Positions 23,414 through 32,610 of a stretch of 64,000 nt of DNA are shown here, one piece after another. A program made the position numbers and the translations under genes. The notes beneath the pieces were generated by a model. The model was not told the DNA's origin, made no database searches, and was given only the letters and a program-made list of their open reading frames with translations. The stretch comes from DATMRS01 sp035566015 (GTDB lineage: Bacteria > Pseudomonadota > Alphaproteobacteria > Sphingomonadales > Sphingomonadaceae), in NCBI GenBank assembly GCA_035566015.1, contig DATMRS010000020.1, positions 558,001 to 622,000 of the forward strand, read 5' to 3'. Numbering within the stretch: position 1 is the stretch's first letter; every line of letters starts with the position of its first letter.

Positions 23414-25786
23414 ATGAAACTCAAAGACTCCATCGCTATGAATGAGGCGCTTTCCGTTATCGGGCCTTTCATGCTGCACGCGCCGCTTTCCGTAACGACC
23501 ACCGGGATCGCCACGAAATCCGATTCGCGGCGCGGCTGGACGGCGCGCCTGCGCGGCGGCGCGGCAGACGACGGGCGGAGCGAAGCGCTGTTCAGGGCCG
23601 CACCGTGGCTCGCGGCGATCAGCTTCGCCTGCATGCTGTTCGTCCTTTGGTCGCTCGCCCGGGTCACGCCGGCGATATGGCTTGCCGGATGGATGCTTCC
23701 GCTCACCGTGGTGGAACTGGTCCTGCTTCGCGCGCGCCGGCGGGCGGGTGGTTATGGCAAGCGCCTGTCGCGCGGCCCCGCGCTGCTCCTTTCCGCGCTG
23801 CATGCCGCGCTCTGGGCCAGCCTTCCCGCGATCGTCTTCCCGGCCCAGCCGATCGCGATCCAGCTCATGCTCGGCGGCGCGCTCGCGACGATGATGGCGG
23901 GCAGCTTTCTGCTGGCGCTCGCTCCCTTTGCCGCTTTGGGCCGCGCCGCGACGCTGGCCGCCACCCTGTTCTGGGCGCTGCACCGTGCGGGTGAGGCCGT
24001 GCCGGCCACGCTGCCGCTGTTGCTGCTCATCTATTGCGCCGCAATCGTGATCGGCTGCCTCTATGTCGACCGGCTATTGACGCGGCAGATCGCCACCGCC
24101 GATGAAGAGCGGACGCGGCGCGAGGCGATCACGCTCCTCCTCAAGGAGTATGAGGAGCAGGGCGCGGGCTGGCTGTGGCAGACCGATGCCGACGATCAGT
24201 TCACCTATGTCTCGCCGCGTATCTCGATCCTGCTTGGACGCCCGACGACGCAGCTTCTCGGGCGTTCGTTGCCCGCCGCGCTGGGCAGCGCCCCGCGGCT
24301 GGTGGCCGCGCTCGCCGCGCGCGAATCCTTTTCGGGAATAGAGGTGCAGGTCCGTACCGCGAACGGCACGCGCTTCATCCTGCTCGCCGGCAACCCGATC
24401 GTGGGCGCCGACGGCGAGCATCAGGGCTTTCGCGGCGTCGGATCGGACGTGACCGAGGTCCGGCGCAGCCAGGAACGGCTGACGCACATGGCATCGATCG
24501 ACGTGCTGACCGGTCTGCCCAATCGGCAACGCGTGCGCGAGCTGTTCACCGCCGCCATCGCCGCAAGCGAGCGCGACGGCAGTCATTGCGCGATCCTGTT
24601 CCTCGATCTCGACGGGTTCAAGCCGGTGAACGACACGTTCGGCCATCCGATCGGCGATGCGGTGTTGCGCACCGTTGCGCGGCGGCTGGCGAGCGAGGTC
24701 GGCGACCAGGGCGTGGTCGGCCGGATCGGCGGCGACGAATTCGCGGTCGTCCTCGGTGCCGGCCCCAGCCGCGAGGAGGTCGAGAAACTGGGCCAGCGCC
24801 TGATCCGTGCGGTCGCGGTGCCCTATCCTTTCGAAGGGACGGAGATACGGATCGGTCTGTCGATCGGCTGCGCCTTCGCGCCCGTCGACGGGACGAGCGT
24901 CAACGAACTGCTGCTCAAGGCCGATCTCGCTCTGTATCAGGCGAAATCGATGGGACGCGGCATCTTCCTCCATTTCGATGCGAGGATGCAGCGCGCCGCC
25001 GAGGAGCGGGTGAAGCTGGAACAGGACCTGCGCCAGGCGCTCGGGCGCAACCAGTTCCAGGTCTATTATCAGCCGATTGTCAGCGCCCAGACGCAGAAGG
25101 TCATCGGGTTCGAAGCGCTGCTGCGCTGGAATCATCCCACGCGCGGATCGGTCCCGCCGTCGGACTTCGTGCCGATCGCCGAGGAGACCGGGCTGATCGC
25201 CGAAATCGGCGAATGGGTGCTCAGGACGGCGTGTCGGGATGCCGCGCAATGGCCCGACCATGTCTCGGTGTCGGTGAACCTTTCGCCGCGTCAGCTCGTC
25301 ATACCGGCCTTGCCCAATGCTGTGACGGAGGCATTGGCAGCATCGCGGATCCAGCCCGGACGCCTGGAACTCGAAGTGACCGAAAGCGTGTTTATGAGCG
25401 ATAGCGACGGTTCGCTCGACACCTTGCGCCGTGTCCGTTCGCTCGGCATCGGCATCTCGCTCGACGATTTCGGGACGGGCTATTCGTCACTCGGATATCT
25501 CAACAAGACGATCTTCCATACGCTGAAGATCGACGGCTCCTTCGTCCGCGATGCGGCGCGGAAAAGCGAGACCGTCTCGATCATCCGCGCGATCGTCGCG
25601 CTGGCGGACAGCTTCCGCATGACGATCACCGCCGAGGGCGTGGAGACGCCCGCCGATTTCGAGCGGATGCAGGCGCTCGGCTGCCACAAGATACAGGGAT
25701 ATCTGTTCGGCCGCCCCGTGCCCTTCGCCGAGACGCTGCGCCTCGTTGGCGCCTCCTGGGATTTCGGGATACGCCGGGCAAGCTGA
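23414..25786 (+). CDS. Membrane GGDEF-EAL cyclic-di-GMP enzyme with PAS domain
   Basis: 790 residues. Residues 55-225 hold about six hydrophobic helices (MASE-like sensor), 245-355 a PAS domain (WLWQTDADDQFTYVSPRI), 360-525 a GGDEF domain with an intact GGDEF motif (IGGDEFAVV), and 535-785 an EAL domain with EALLRWN, VSVNLSPRQL, ELEVTESV, LDDFGTGYSSLGYL, LKIDGSFV and AEGVET, all key phosphodiesterase residues present. It could therefore both make and break c-di-GMP. ATG 23438 is an alternative start. A role in exopolysaccharide or biofilm control would fit the sugar locus but is not shown. Confidence 0.92.
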   Translation: MKLKDSIAMNEALSVIGPFMLHAPLSVTTTGIATKSDSRRGWTARLRGGAADDGRSEALFRAAPWLAAISFACMLFVLWSLARVTPAIWLAGWMLPLTVVELVLLRARRRAGGYGKRLSRGPALLLSALHAALWASLPAIVFPAQPIAIQLMLGGALATMMAGSFLLALAPFAALGRAATLAATLFWALHRAGEAVPATLPLLLLIYCAAIVIGCLYVDRLLTRQIATADEERTRREAITLLLKEYEEQGAGWLWQTDADDQFTYVSPRISILLGRPTTQLLGRSLPAALGSAPRLVAALAARESFSGIEVQVRTANGTRFILLAGNPIVGADGEHQGFRGVGSDVTEVRRSQERLTHMASIDVLTGLPNRQRVRELFTAAIAASERDGSHCAILFLDLDGFKPVNDTFGHPIGDAVLRTVARRLASEVGDQGVVGRIGGDEFAVVLGAGPSREEVEKLGQRLIRAVAVPYPFEGTEIRIGLSIGCAFAPVDGTSVNELLLKADLALYQAKSMGRGIFLHFDARMQRAAEERVKLEQDLRQALGRNQFQVYYQPIVSAQTQKVIGFEALLRWNHPTRGSVPPSDFVPIAEETGLIAEIGEWVLRTACRDAAQWPDHVSVSVNLSPRQLVIPALPNAVTEALAASRIQPGRLELEVTESVFMSDSDGSLDTLRRVRSLGIGISLDDFGTGYSSLGYLNKTIFHTLKIDGSFVRDAARKSETVSIIRAIVALADSFRMTITAEGVETPADFERMQALGCHKIQGYLFGRPVPFAETLRLVGASWDFGIRRAS

Positions 25787-25831
25787 GGGGCAGGCTTCAT
25801 CCCGGGCGGGAAAGCCGCTAGACACCTCGCC

Positions 25832-26923
25832 ATGGCGCTTTTCGGCCTCGGCAAGGAACCGTTCTTCGAAGACAAGAACCGCGCCTTCTGGATTCTCCAG
25901 TCGGCGGGGTGGACGGGCTATTTCATCCTCCGTTCACTGGGCGGGCTCGCCAATGCGATGGGGCTGCTCTTTATCCTGCCGACTGCACTCACCACCGCGA
26001 CCGGCTATTCGCTCACTCTGCTGATGGCGGCGATCTTCCGCCGTCTCATCGATCAGAAGCCGATCATCACCTGGGGTGTCTCGATCGTCATCCTGATTCT
26101 CGCCTCGGCCGCCTTCTCGACGATTGAGGTGTGGGCGCACGCCACTTTCTATCGCCCCGGATCGATGCCGGTGGGGATCGAGTTCTTCGGCGCGATCCTG
26201 CTCGATTTCGCGCTGCTCGCGGCCTGGTCGGCGCTCTATTACGGCATCAATTTCCATCTGATGCTGCAACGGCAGACCGATCAGCTCCAGCGGCTTGAGA
26301 CGCAGGCGTCGGCGGCGCAGCTCGCGATGCTGCGCTATCAGCTCAATCCGCACTTCCTGTTCAACACGCTCAATTCGATCTCGACGCTGGTGCTTTTAAA
26401 GCAGACCGACCGGGCGAACGCGATGCTCTCGCGTCTCTCCTCCTTTTTGCGCTATACACTGGCCAACGAACCCACCGGCCAGGTGACGCTGGCGCAGGAG
26501 GTCGAGACGCTGAAACTGTATCTTGAGATAGAGAAGATGCGCTTCGAGGAGCGGCTGCGCCCCTCCTTTGCGATCGAGCAGGCGGCCGCGCGCGCCCGCC
26601 TGCCGTCGCTGCTGCTCCAGCCATTGGTCGAAAATGCGATAAAATATGCGGTGACGCCGCAGGAAGAGGGCGCGGACATCAATATTGAAGCACGGGTTGC
26701 GATGGATCGGGTGCAGATCACGGTATCCGATACGGGCCCGGGCTTGATCGAGGGCAGCAATCGCCCCACCTATTCGACAGGCGTGGGCCTCGCGAACACA
26801 CGGGAGCGGCTGGCCCAGGCCTATGGCGCGGACCACCGTTTCGAAATTGTCTCGGAACGGGGGGGCGGGTTTGGCGTCATGATCGAAATTCCGTTTCAGA
26901 CCGAACCCAAGGAAGCCCCATGA
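25832..26923 (+). CDS. LytS/YehU-type membrane sensor histidine kinase
   Basis: 363 residues. Four hydrophobic helices in the first 140 residues, a short coiled coil (QRQTDQLQRLETQASAAQLA), then the His_kinase domain with phospho-acceptor histidine in LNPHFLFNTLNS, and an HATPase domain with LLLQPLVENAIKYA (N box) and DTGPGL (G box). It ends overlapping the response regulator start, so the two form a LytTR two-component pair. The input signal is unknown. Confidence 0.93.
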   Translation: MALFGLGKEPFFEDKNRAFWILQSAGWTGYFILRSLGGLANAMGLLFILPTALTTATGYSLTLLMAAIFRRLIDQKPIITWGVSIVILILASAAFSTIEVWAHATFYRPGSMPVGIEFFGAILLDFALLAAWSALYYGINFHLMLQRQTDQLQRLETQASAAQLAMLRYQLNPHFLFNTLNSISTLVLLKQTDRANAMLSRLSSFLRYTLANEPTGQVTLAQEVETLKLYLEIEKMRFEERLRPSFAIEQAAARARLPSLLLQPLVENAIKYAVTPQEEGADINIEARVAMDRVQITVSDTGPGLIEGSNRPTYSTGVGLANTRERLAQAYGADHRFEIVSERGGGFGVMIEIPFQTEPKEAP

Positions 26924-27720
26924 CAATTCGCACCATCCTCGTCGACGACGAGCCGCTCGCCATCCAGGGTTTGCAGCTCCGTCTCGAGGCACATGAGGAT
27001 GTGGAGATCCTCGACACCTGCCTGAACGGCCGTGAGGCGATCCGCGCCATCAAGACGCACAAGCCCGATCTCGTCTTTCTCGACATCCAGATGCCGGGAT
27101 TCGACGGCTTTTCGGTCATTCAGGGGTTGATGGAGATCGAGCCGCCGCTGGTCGTCTTCGTCACCGCCTTCATGGATCATGCGGTCCGTGCCTTCGAAAC
27201 CGACGCGGTGGATTATCTGATGAAGCCGGTGGAGACTGACCGGCTGGCCGATACGCTGGACCGCGTCCGCCTGCGCCTTGCGGAGAAACGGTCGGTCGAG
27301 GAAGCCGGGCGGCTGAAGGAAGTGCTGGCCGAAGTGGCGCCCGAGGCCGCTGAATCGCTACCCTGTGCGATCGACACGCCGGCCTCCAGCCGGTTCGAGA
27401 AACTCATCAATATCAAGGATCGCGGCCAGATATTCCGGGTCGACGTCGACACGATCGAGCGGATCGATGCGGCGGGCGACTATATGTGCATCTATACCGG
27501 CGACAACACGCTGATCCTGCGCGAGACGATGAAGGATCTGGAAAAGCGCCTCGATCCGCGCCGCTTCCAGCGCGTACACCGCTCGACGATCGTCAATCTC
27601 GATCTGGTGAAGCAGGTGAAGCCGCACACCAACGGCGAATGCTTCCTCGTCCTCGATTCGGGCGCGCAGGTAAAGGTCAGTCGCAGCTATCGCGACGTGG
27701 TGGCGCGCTTCGTTCACTAG
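26920..27720 (+). CDS. LytTR-family response regulator
   Basis: 266 residues. An N-terminal receiver with DDE at the start, phospho-acceptor aspartate in LVFLDIQMPG and lysine in YLMKPVE, then a LytTR DNA-binding domain (ERIDAAGDYMCIYTG, FQRVHRSTIVNLDLVKQV, VKVSRSYRD). It is the cognate regulator of the kinase encoded immediately upstream. Confidence 0.95.
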   Translation: MTIRTILVDDEPLAIQGLQLRLEAHEDVEILDTCLNGREAIRAIKTHKPDLVFLDIQMPGFDGFSVIQGLMEIEPPLVVFVTAFMDHAVRAFETDAVDYLMKPVETDRLADTLDRVRLRLAEKRSVEEAGRLKEVLAEVAPEAAESLPCAIDTPASSRFEKLINIKDRGQIFRVDVDTIERIDAAGDYMCIYTGDNTLILRETMKDLEKRLDPRRFQRVHRSTIVNLDLVKQVKPHTNGECFLVLDSGAQVKVSRSYRDVVARFVH

Positions 27721-27767
27721 ACAATATCTGCCCGCCTTGACGGGGAGAAATATCCCGCAAGCCTCCC

Positions 27768-27858
27768 CGTCCTTCCCGCGAAGGCGGGATCCATATGCAC
27801 GGTCACCGCAGCAGGTCGACACATGGGTCGTATGGATTCCCGCCTTCGCGGGAACGGG
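27768..27858. repeat. Variant intergenic palindromic repeat (CCCGCGAAGGCGGG hairpins)
   Basis: TTCCCGCGAAGGCGGGATCCAT at the left and TGGATTCCCGCCTTCGCGGGAA at the right are inverted copies about 50 bases apart, with TCGACAC in the spacer. The overall design equals that of the 61138 element but with a CCCGC/GCGGG stem. It fills much of the 281-base gap before msrB; the rest shows no feature. Confidence 0.62.
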
Positions 27859-28001
27859 AGATTTTGGGGCACCGAAGGGCCGGATCAAGCGGCGGCAATT
27901 GTCGCTCAATTCCATACAAGTCACACAGCAATAATCAGCGCCGTCGCCTCAGCGGAAGCCGGGGGAAAAGGACTCGGCTTGACCTGTCGCGAACCGTCGG
28001 T

Positions 28002-28493
28002 TCAGGCCTTGCCCGGCGCGAAGGTGAGGGCGACGCCGTTCATGCAATAGCGCTTGCCCGTCGGCGGGGGGCCATCGTTGAAGACATGGCCGTGATGCCC
28101 GCCGCACCGGGCGCAATGAACCTCTGTGCGCGCAAAGCCCAGTTCATGGTCGACGCTGGTGCCCACCGCATGCGGCAGCGGCGCCCAGAAGCTCGGCCAG
28201 CCCGTGCCGCTCTCGAACTTCGTCTTGGATGAGAAGAGCGGCTGTCCGCACCCTTTGCACAGGAAATGGCCGGCGCGATGCTCCTTGAGCAGCGGGCTTG
28301 ATCCCGGCGCCTCGGTCGCCGCGTGGCGCAGGGACCGGTACGCCAGGCTGTCGGCGCCGCCGAGCTTCGCCTTCCACTGCGCATCCGTCAACGTATAAGG
28401 AAATTTGCCAGTGGCCGCGCGGCCGGTCGTGATGATGGCGAAGGCCAGTCCCGCGGCTCCGGCACCAAGCAACGAACGCCGTGTCATATCCAT
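28002..28493 (-). CDS. msrB: Tat-exported peptide-methionine (R)-S-oxide reductase MsrB
   Basis: 163 residues from ATG 28493, preceded by GGGAGAGA. The N-terminus MDMTRRSLLGAGAAG is a twin-arginine signal (TRRSLLG), so the enzyme is likely folded in the cytosol and exported. Zinc cysteines Cys79/Cys82 (LCKGCG) and Cys127/Cys130 (CARCGGHHGHVFND) are present, as are ESGTGWPSFW and the catalytic cysteine in RYCMNG (residue 150). It reduces methionine-R-sulfoxide in envelope proteins. It follows the ABC permease gene by 40 bases in the same direction. Confidence 0.9.
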   Translation of the reverse strand: MDMTRRSLLGAGAAGLAFAIITTGRAATGKFPYTLTDAQWKAKLGGADSLAYRSLRHAATEAPGSSPLLKEHRAGHFLCKGCGQPLFSSKTKFESGTGWPSFWAPLPHAVGTSVDHELGFARTEVHCARCGGHHGHVFNDGPPPTGKRYCMNGVALTFAPGKA

Positions 28494-28533
28494 GATCTCT
28501 CTCCCGTGGCGACGCACGCGCGGGGGGAGATCC

Positions 28534-29763
28534 TCAGGCAACGTGCCGACGTCTTTTCAAAAAGGTACGTCCGGAACGCCCTGATTTCAAGACGCTGGTT
28601 CGAAAGCGGGCGGCGGCGATCCGAATGATTGCGGCCACCCAGAGCGCCTGCCACGCGATCGCGAGCAGATGGGGCCATAGTTCGGGACGCTCGGCGGCGC
28701 GGGCGATCATCGCGAAAGGCGAGCTCCACGGAAACAACGTCGCCGCAATGGCGAGCCCGCCGTCGGGCTGCCCCACGGCGCTCGACGCGAAGGCGACGAC
28801 ACCCAGTTGCGCCATCGTCACCGGCATCGAGAGCGTCTGCACCTCGCGCACCGTTGAGGCATGTGCGCCGATGCCGAGGAAAAGCGAACCCAGCAGCAGA
28901 TAACAGCCGACGAAGTAGATGAGGCCCAGCGCCGCGAAGGCGGGCCAGCCGACCGCCGGCGGCGAAATCGCGCCGCCCGGCGGGGCGAAGGCCAACAGCG
29001 CGACCATCGCCGCGCCGCCCCAGATCGCGATGCCGGTGAGCGACATGCCGAGCATCGCGATCATCTTGCCGAGGAAGATCGCATCGACCGGCACGGCTGC
29101 GGCCAGCACCTCGATCACCTTGTTCGATTTCTCCTCGATCAAGTTCGACAGCAGCATCCCCGCCAGGATCATTGTCAGCAGCATCAGCAGGAGCTGGCCG
29201 AGCCGCGCGATCGTCGTGTGCGACGCGGCATTGTCGCCCGCTGCCTGATCGACGAAGCGCGTTACGATCGCGACCGGTGCGGGAAATGCAGCTCCGGTCC
29301 GCGCGATCGCCTCCGCCTGACGCGCTTCGTCATAGATCAGGCCGAGGCCGCTTTTGACGGCGGTGACGGGGCCGCGCGGACCGACCAGCAGCGGCTTTTG
29401 CAGACCTCCCCGCGCCACGACGATCGCGCCATGTGCGTCATCAGCGAGCAGCGCGCGCGTCTGTGCGTCGGCATCGCCCTGCGGCGCGACGAGTTGAAGG
29501 TCGGGCAGCGAATCGCCGCCCAGCCGCGTTGCGAGGCGACGGCGCGCGGCGACGAAGGCCGCGCCCTCGGCGGGCGGCGCGACCAGCACGACCGTCACCC
29601 GCGACGACTGGCGATCGGCGTCCGCGCCAACGGTGCCGAAGAAAAAGCCCGCGACGATTGGCAGCAACGGACCGATCAGGAAGAGGAGGAACGCCTTCGA
29701 CCAGACGCTCGCGACATAATCGCGCCGCGCAATGACGAGCGCCGCGCGCCATAATTCCCTCAT
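28534..29763 (-). CDS. ABC-2 exporter permease (NatB-like)
   Basis: 409 residues from ATG 29763, whose start overlaps the ATPase stop. One N-terminal helix (SKAFLLFLIGPLLPIVAGFFFG), a large periplasmic loop of about 170 residues, then five C-terminal helices, beginning with MLLTMILAGMLLSNLIEEKSNKVIEVLAAAVP, the E-E-K-x-N-K-(V/I)-x-E-(V/I)-L segment typical of NatB. NatAB systems export sodium or other cations and drugs; the cargo here is unknown. Confidence 0.88.
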   Translation of the reverse strand: MRELWRAALVIARRDYVASVWSKAFLLFLIGPLLPIVAGFFFGTVGADADRQSSRVTVVLVAPPAEGAAFVAARRRLATRLGGDSLPDLQLVAPQGDADAQTRALLADDAHGAIVVARGGLQKPLLVGPRGPVTAVKSGLGLIYDEARQAEAIARTGAAFPAPVAIVTRFVDQAAGDNAASHTTIARLGQLLLMLLTMILAGMLLSNLIEEKSNKVIEVLAAAVPVDAIFLGKMIAMLGMSLTGIAIWGGAAMVALLAFAPPGGAISPPAVGWPAFAALGLIYFVGCYLLLGSLFLGIGAHASTVREVQTLSMPVTMAQLGVVAFASSAVGQPDGGLAIAATLFPWSSPFAMIARAAERPELWPHLLAIAWQALWVAAIIRIAAARFRTSVLKSGRSGRTFLKRRRHVA

Positions 29764-30698
29764 GCCGCCTCCTCCGGACCCGGCACATTCATCGCGCGCG
29801 CCGCCGCCTCGCCGGCGATGGCGACGAACGCATCGTGCAGCCCCGGCCGTTCGATCGACAGCGTTTCGATTCCCGCCTCGCCTGCGATCAGCGCCTGCAG
29901 CAGCGGTTCGATCCCGCCATCGGGCAGCTCGAACCGCCAGAGACCGCCTTCGCGCCGCGCATCGGCGGGCAGCGCGGCGCGCCACGGCCCCCCTTCCGCG
30001 CGCGTACCGAGCCGGACGCGCGGCTTCAGTCGCGCCCGCGCCTCACCCACCGCGCCGTCGAAGCGGATGCGGCCGCTGCCGAGGATCGCGATCCGCTCAC
30101 ACAATCGCTCGGCATGGGCGATGACGTGGGTGGAGAAGATCACCGTCACCCCCGCCGCCGCCTGCGCGCGAATCAGCTCTTCCAGCCGGCCTTGGCTGAG
30201 CGCGTCCAATCCCGCGAACGGCTCGTCCAGGACGATCAGCCGGGGCCGGTGGACGAGTGTGCCGAGTAGTTGCACCGTCTGCGCCATGCCTTTGGACAAG
30301 GTGCGAATCGGGCGCGCCGCCGCCTCCGCCAGCCCGTAGGCGGCGAGCAGGTCGTCGGCGCGCACGCGCCCCTCGGCCAACGGCAGGCCACGCAGCGCGC
30401 CCATGAACGCGATCGCGTCGCGCGGCTTCATCGCGGGATAGAGGCCCCGCTCCTCGGGTAGATAACCTACTTCATGCGCGGCGCGGAGCGGTATCGCATG
30501 GCCGAGCAGGCGGCGCTCGCCCGCATCGGGATCGATGATGCCAAGCAGGATGCGCAGCAAGGTTGTCTTGCCCGCGCCATTGGGGCCAAGAAGGCCAAAG
30601 ATCGTACCCGCCGGCACGTCGAGGTCGATGCTGTCGAGCACGCAGGCGTTGCCGAAGCGCTTGGCCAACCCGCGCGCCTGAATGGCGCCGGCGGTCAT
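29760..30698 (-). CDS. ABC exporter ATP-binding protein (NatA-like)
   Basis: 312 residues. Walker A LGPNGAGKTTLL, signature loop LSKGMAQTVQL, Walker B LIVLDEPFAGLD and H-loop FSTHV, with a C-terminal regulatory extension from about residue 230 as in NatA/DrrA. Signature LSKGM rather than LSGGQ is normal for this group. It is translationally coupled to the permease. Confidence 0.92.
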   Translation of the reverse strand: MTAGAIQARGLAKRFGNACVLDSIDLDVPAGTIFGLLGPNGAGKTTLLRILLGIIDPDAGERRLLGHAIPLRAAHEVGYLPEERGLYPAMKPRDAIAFMGALRGLPLAEGRVRADDLLAAYGLAEAAARPIRTLSKGMAQTVQLLGTLVHRPRLIVLDEPFAGLDALSQGRLEELIRAQAAAGVTVIFSTHVIAHAERLCERIAILGSGRIRFDGAVGEARARLKPRVRLGTRAEGGPWRAALPADARREGGLWRFELPDGGIEPLLQALIAGEAGIETLSIERPGLHDAFVAIAGEAAARAMNVPGPEEAA

Positions 30699-31070
30699 TC
30701 AGCGCGCTTCCTTGCGCCGGCTGAGCGCGGCAATGCATGAGGCGCGATCGAAATCGTCACCGTTCGGCCGCCGCGCGTCGATGTAGCGGACCACCGGCTC
30801 CTTGCCCGCCACCGGCGGATAGAGATAAGCGTCGAGCACGCAGACGGGGCCGACATATTGCAGCTTGCGCGCCGGGGGCTCGCGCACGTCGAGATCGGGA
30901 TCGCCGAACAGTATCTGCAAGGCGCGGGCATCTTGGCCCATCACGCGGTCGAGGCCCGACGCCTCCAGCACCGGTACGGCCGGCGCGCGCGGGGCCTGCT
31001 GCGCAGTGGTCGTGCAGGCGGCGAGCAAAAGAGTAAGGCCGATGCCGGCGAGCGGACGAAGGCGCATCAT
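30699..31070 (-). CDS. Small lipoprotein of unknown function
   Basis: 123 residues. A lipobox LLAAC at about residue 19 marks lipid attachment. The mature part has DLDVREPPARKLQYVGPVCVLDAYLYP and RPNGDDFDRASCIAAL, with two cysteines that could pair. I recognise it only as a protein of this length and lipobox found next to other sphingomonad genes; no function is assigned. It sits end to end with the ABC ATPase gene (stop at 30699, next start 30698), so the three genes and msrB probably share a transcript. Confidence 0.75.
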   Translation of the reverse strand: MMRLRPLAGIGLTLLLAACTTTAQQAPRAPAVPVLEASGLDRVMGQDARALQILFGDPDLDVREPPARKLQYVGPVCVLDAYLYPPVAGKEPVVRYIDARRPNGDDFDRASCIAALSRRKEAR

Positions 31071-31202
31071 CCGCCTTTCCTTAGAGCAGCTTCCGTCGCC
31101 GGGGGAAGCCGCATTCGATGCATTTGTCCCGACGCGCGACAGCCACCGCCTTGCCCCCTCGCTCTATTGTTCTGCTTCCAAACCGTGTCACTTCCTTTGA
31201 TT

Positions 31203-31215
31203 TGATTCTTAATCA
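31203..31215. promoter_or_regulatory. Palindrome TGATT-CTT-AATCA before the second MFS gene
   Basis: A perfect 5-bp inverted repeat with a 3-base spacer lies 40 bases upstream of the MFS start, in an AT-rich patch inside high-GC sequence. It may be an operator; no regulator gene is adjacent. Confidence 0.3.
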
Positions 31216-31254
31216 TTTTCCTGCGACACGATGATGACTTCAGGAGAGAAAGTG

Positions 31255-32604
31255 ATGGCGTCGATTTCCGTGGCGATCGATCCGGCCGAGCCCGCCGTGG
31301 AGACGGGCTGGCCGAATGCGCGGCGCGCCTGGTACACGGTCGTCATCCTCGCGCTCGTCTCGATGATGTCGAACATCGATCGCGGCATCATCAACCTTCT
31401 GGTCGAATCGATCAAACGCGATCTCGTTCTGTCCGACACGGCGGTCAGCCTGCTCGTCGGTTTCGCTTTCTCCTTTTTCTACATGATCACGGGGCTGCCG
31501 ATGGCGCGTGTCGCCGACGCGCGTAGCCGCAAGGTCATCCTGACGGCCGGGCTCACGCTCTGGAGCGCGGCGACCGCGCTCTGCGGGCTCGCCCAGTCCT
31601 TCTGGCAGCTTTTCGCGGCGCGCGGGCTGGTAGGGGCGGGCGAGTCGGTCAAGGGCCCCTGCTCGATGTCGATGATCTCCGATCTCGTGCCGCGCGATCG
31701 GCTACCGCGCGCCTTCGCTATCTATCAACTCGGTATCACCGGCGGCATGGCTGGATCGATGATCATCGGCGGCGTGCTGATCGGCCTCCTCTCGCACATG
31801 CCGCCGATCGAGTTGCCCGCCGGGCTGGTCATCAAGGACTGGCACATGGTGTTCCTGCTGTGCGGCATTCCCGGCCTGCTGCTTGCGCTGCTGATGGTTC
31901 TCACGGTGCGCGAGCCGGTGCGGCGTGGGCGCAAGAACAAGGGATCGGTGCCGATCCGCGAGGTGGCCCGCTTCGTCGGCGGCAATTACCGCATCTATCT
32001 GCCGCTGCTGCTCAGCATCGCGATCGGATCGATCGAAAATTTCGGCATGCTCGTTTGGCGCCCCGCCTTTTTCGAGCGGACCTATGGCTGGGGCCCGGAG
32101 ATCATCGGGCCGCTCATTGGCGTCATCATGCTCGTCGCGACGCCGGTGGGCCTCGCGCTCGGCACTGCGCTCGCCGAATATTTCATCCGGCGCAAGCGCG
32201 ACGACGCGATGCTGCGCGTCTGTTTCCTCTCGCACCTCATCTCGCTGCCGCTCGCCATCGCGACGCCGCTGATGCCGACGGCCTGGACGGCGCTGGCGAT
32301 GGGCATGGCCGCGTCGATCGCGGGGGCGATGTCGGCGCCGGGGCAGAATTCGGCGATCCAGATCATCACCCCCAACGCGATGCGCGGGCAGGTGAGCGCC
32401 ATCTACCTGTTCACGATCAGCGTTATCGGCGGCGGCTTCGGACCGACCGCGATCGCGCTCATCACCGACTATGTCTTCGGCGATCCGGCGATGCTGCGTT
32501 ACGCGATGGCCTCTTTCGCGGCGATTGTGGCGCCGATAGGGCTGGGCCTGATCTGGCTGACGCTGAAGCCCTACGCCGCCGCGATCCGCGCGCTGCCCGA
32601 TTGA
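31255..32604 (+). CDS. MFS transporter, paralogue of the one at 5262-6611
   Basis: 449 residues from ATG 31255 with AGGAGAG eight bases before it; upstream ATGs at 31231 and 31234 have no such site. Twelve helices are predicted. Long shared blocks with the first copy (MSNIDRGIINLLVESIKRDL, FAIYQLGITGGMAGS, ERTYGWGPEI, QNSAIQI) show the two are paralogues. Codon use and GC look the same in both, so recent transfer is not evident. It converges on the malonyl-CoA-synthetase-like gene with 6 bases between the ends. Substrate unknown; a related carboxylated compound is likely. Confidence 0.9.
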   Translation: MASISVAIDPAEPAVETGWPNARRAWYTVVILALVSMMSNIDRGIINLLVESIKRDLVLSDTAVSLLVGFAFSFFYMITGLPMARVADARSRKVILTAGLTLWSAATALCGLAQSFWQLFAARGLVGAGESVKGPCSMSMISDLVPRDRLPRAFAIYQLGITGGMAGSMIIGGVLIGLLSHMPPIELPAGLVIKDWHMVFLLCGIPGLLLALLMVLTVREPVRRGRKNKGSVPIREVARFVGGNYRIYLPLLLSIAIGSIENFGMLVWRPAFFERTYGWGPEIIGPLIGVIMLVATPVGLALGTALAEYFIRRKRDDAMLRVCFLSHLISLPLAIATPLMPTAWTALAMGMAASIAGAMSAPGQNSAIQIITPNAMRGQVSAIYLFTISVIGGGFGPTAIALITDYVFGDPAMLRYAMASFAAIVAPIGLGLIWLTLKPYAAAIRALPD

Positions 32605-32610
32605 TCGGCG

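Noticed and set aside
28534..29985. 483-codon form of the ABC permease
   Set aside because: The first 74 codons are Arg-rich out-of-frame sequence within the ATPase gene; the real start is ATG 29763.
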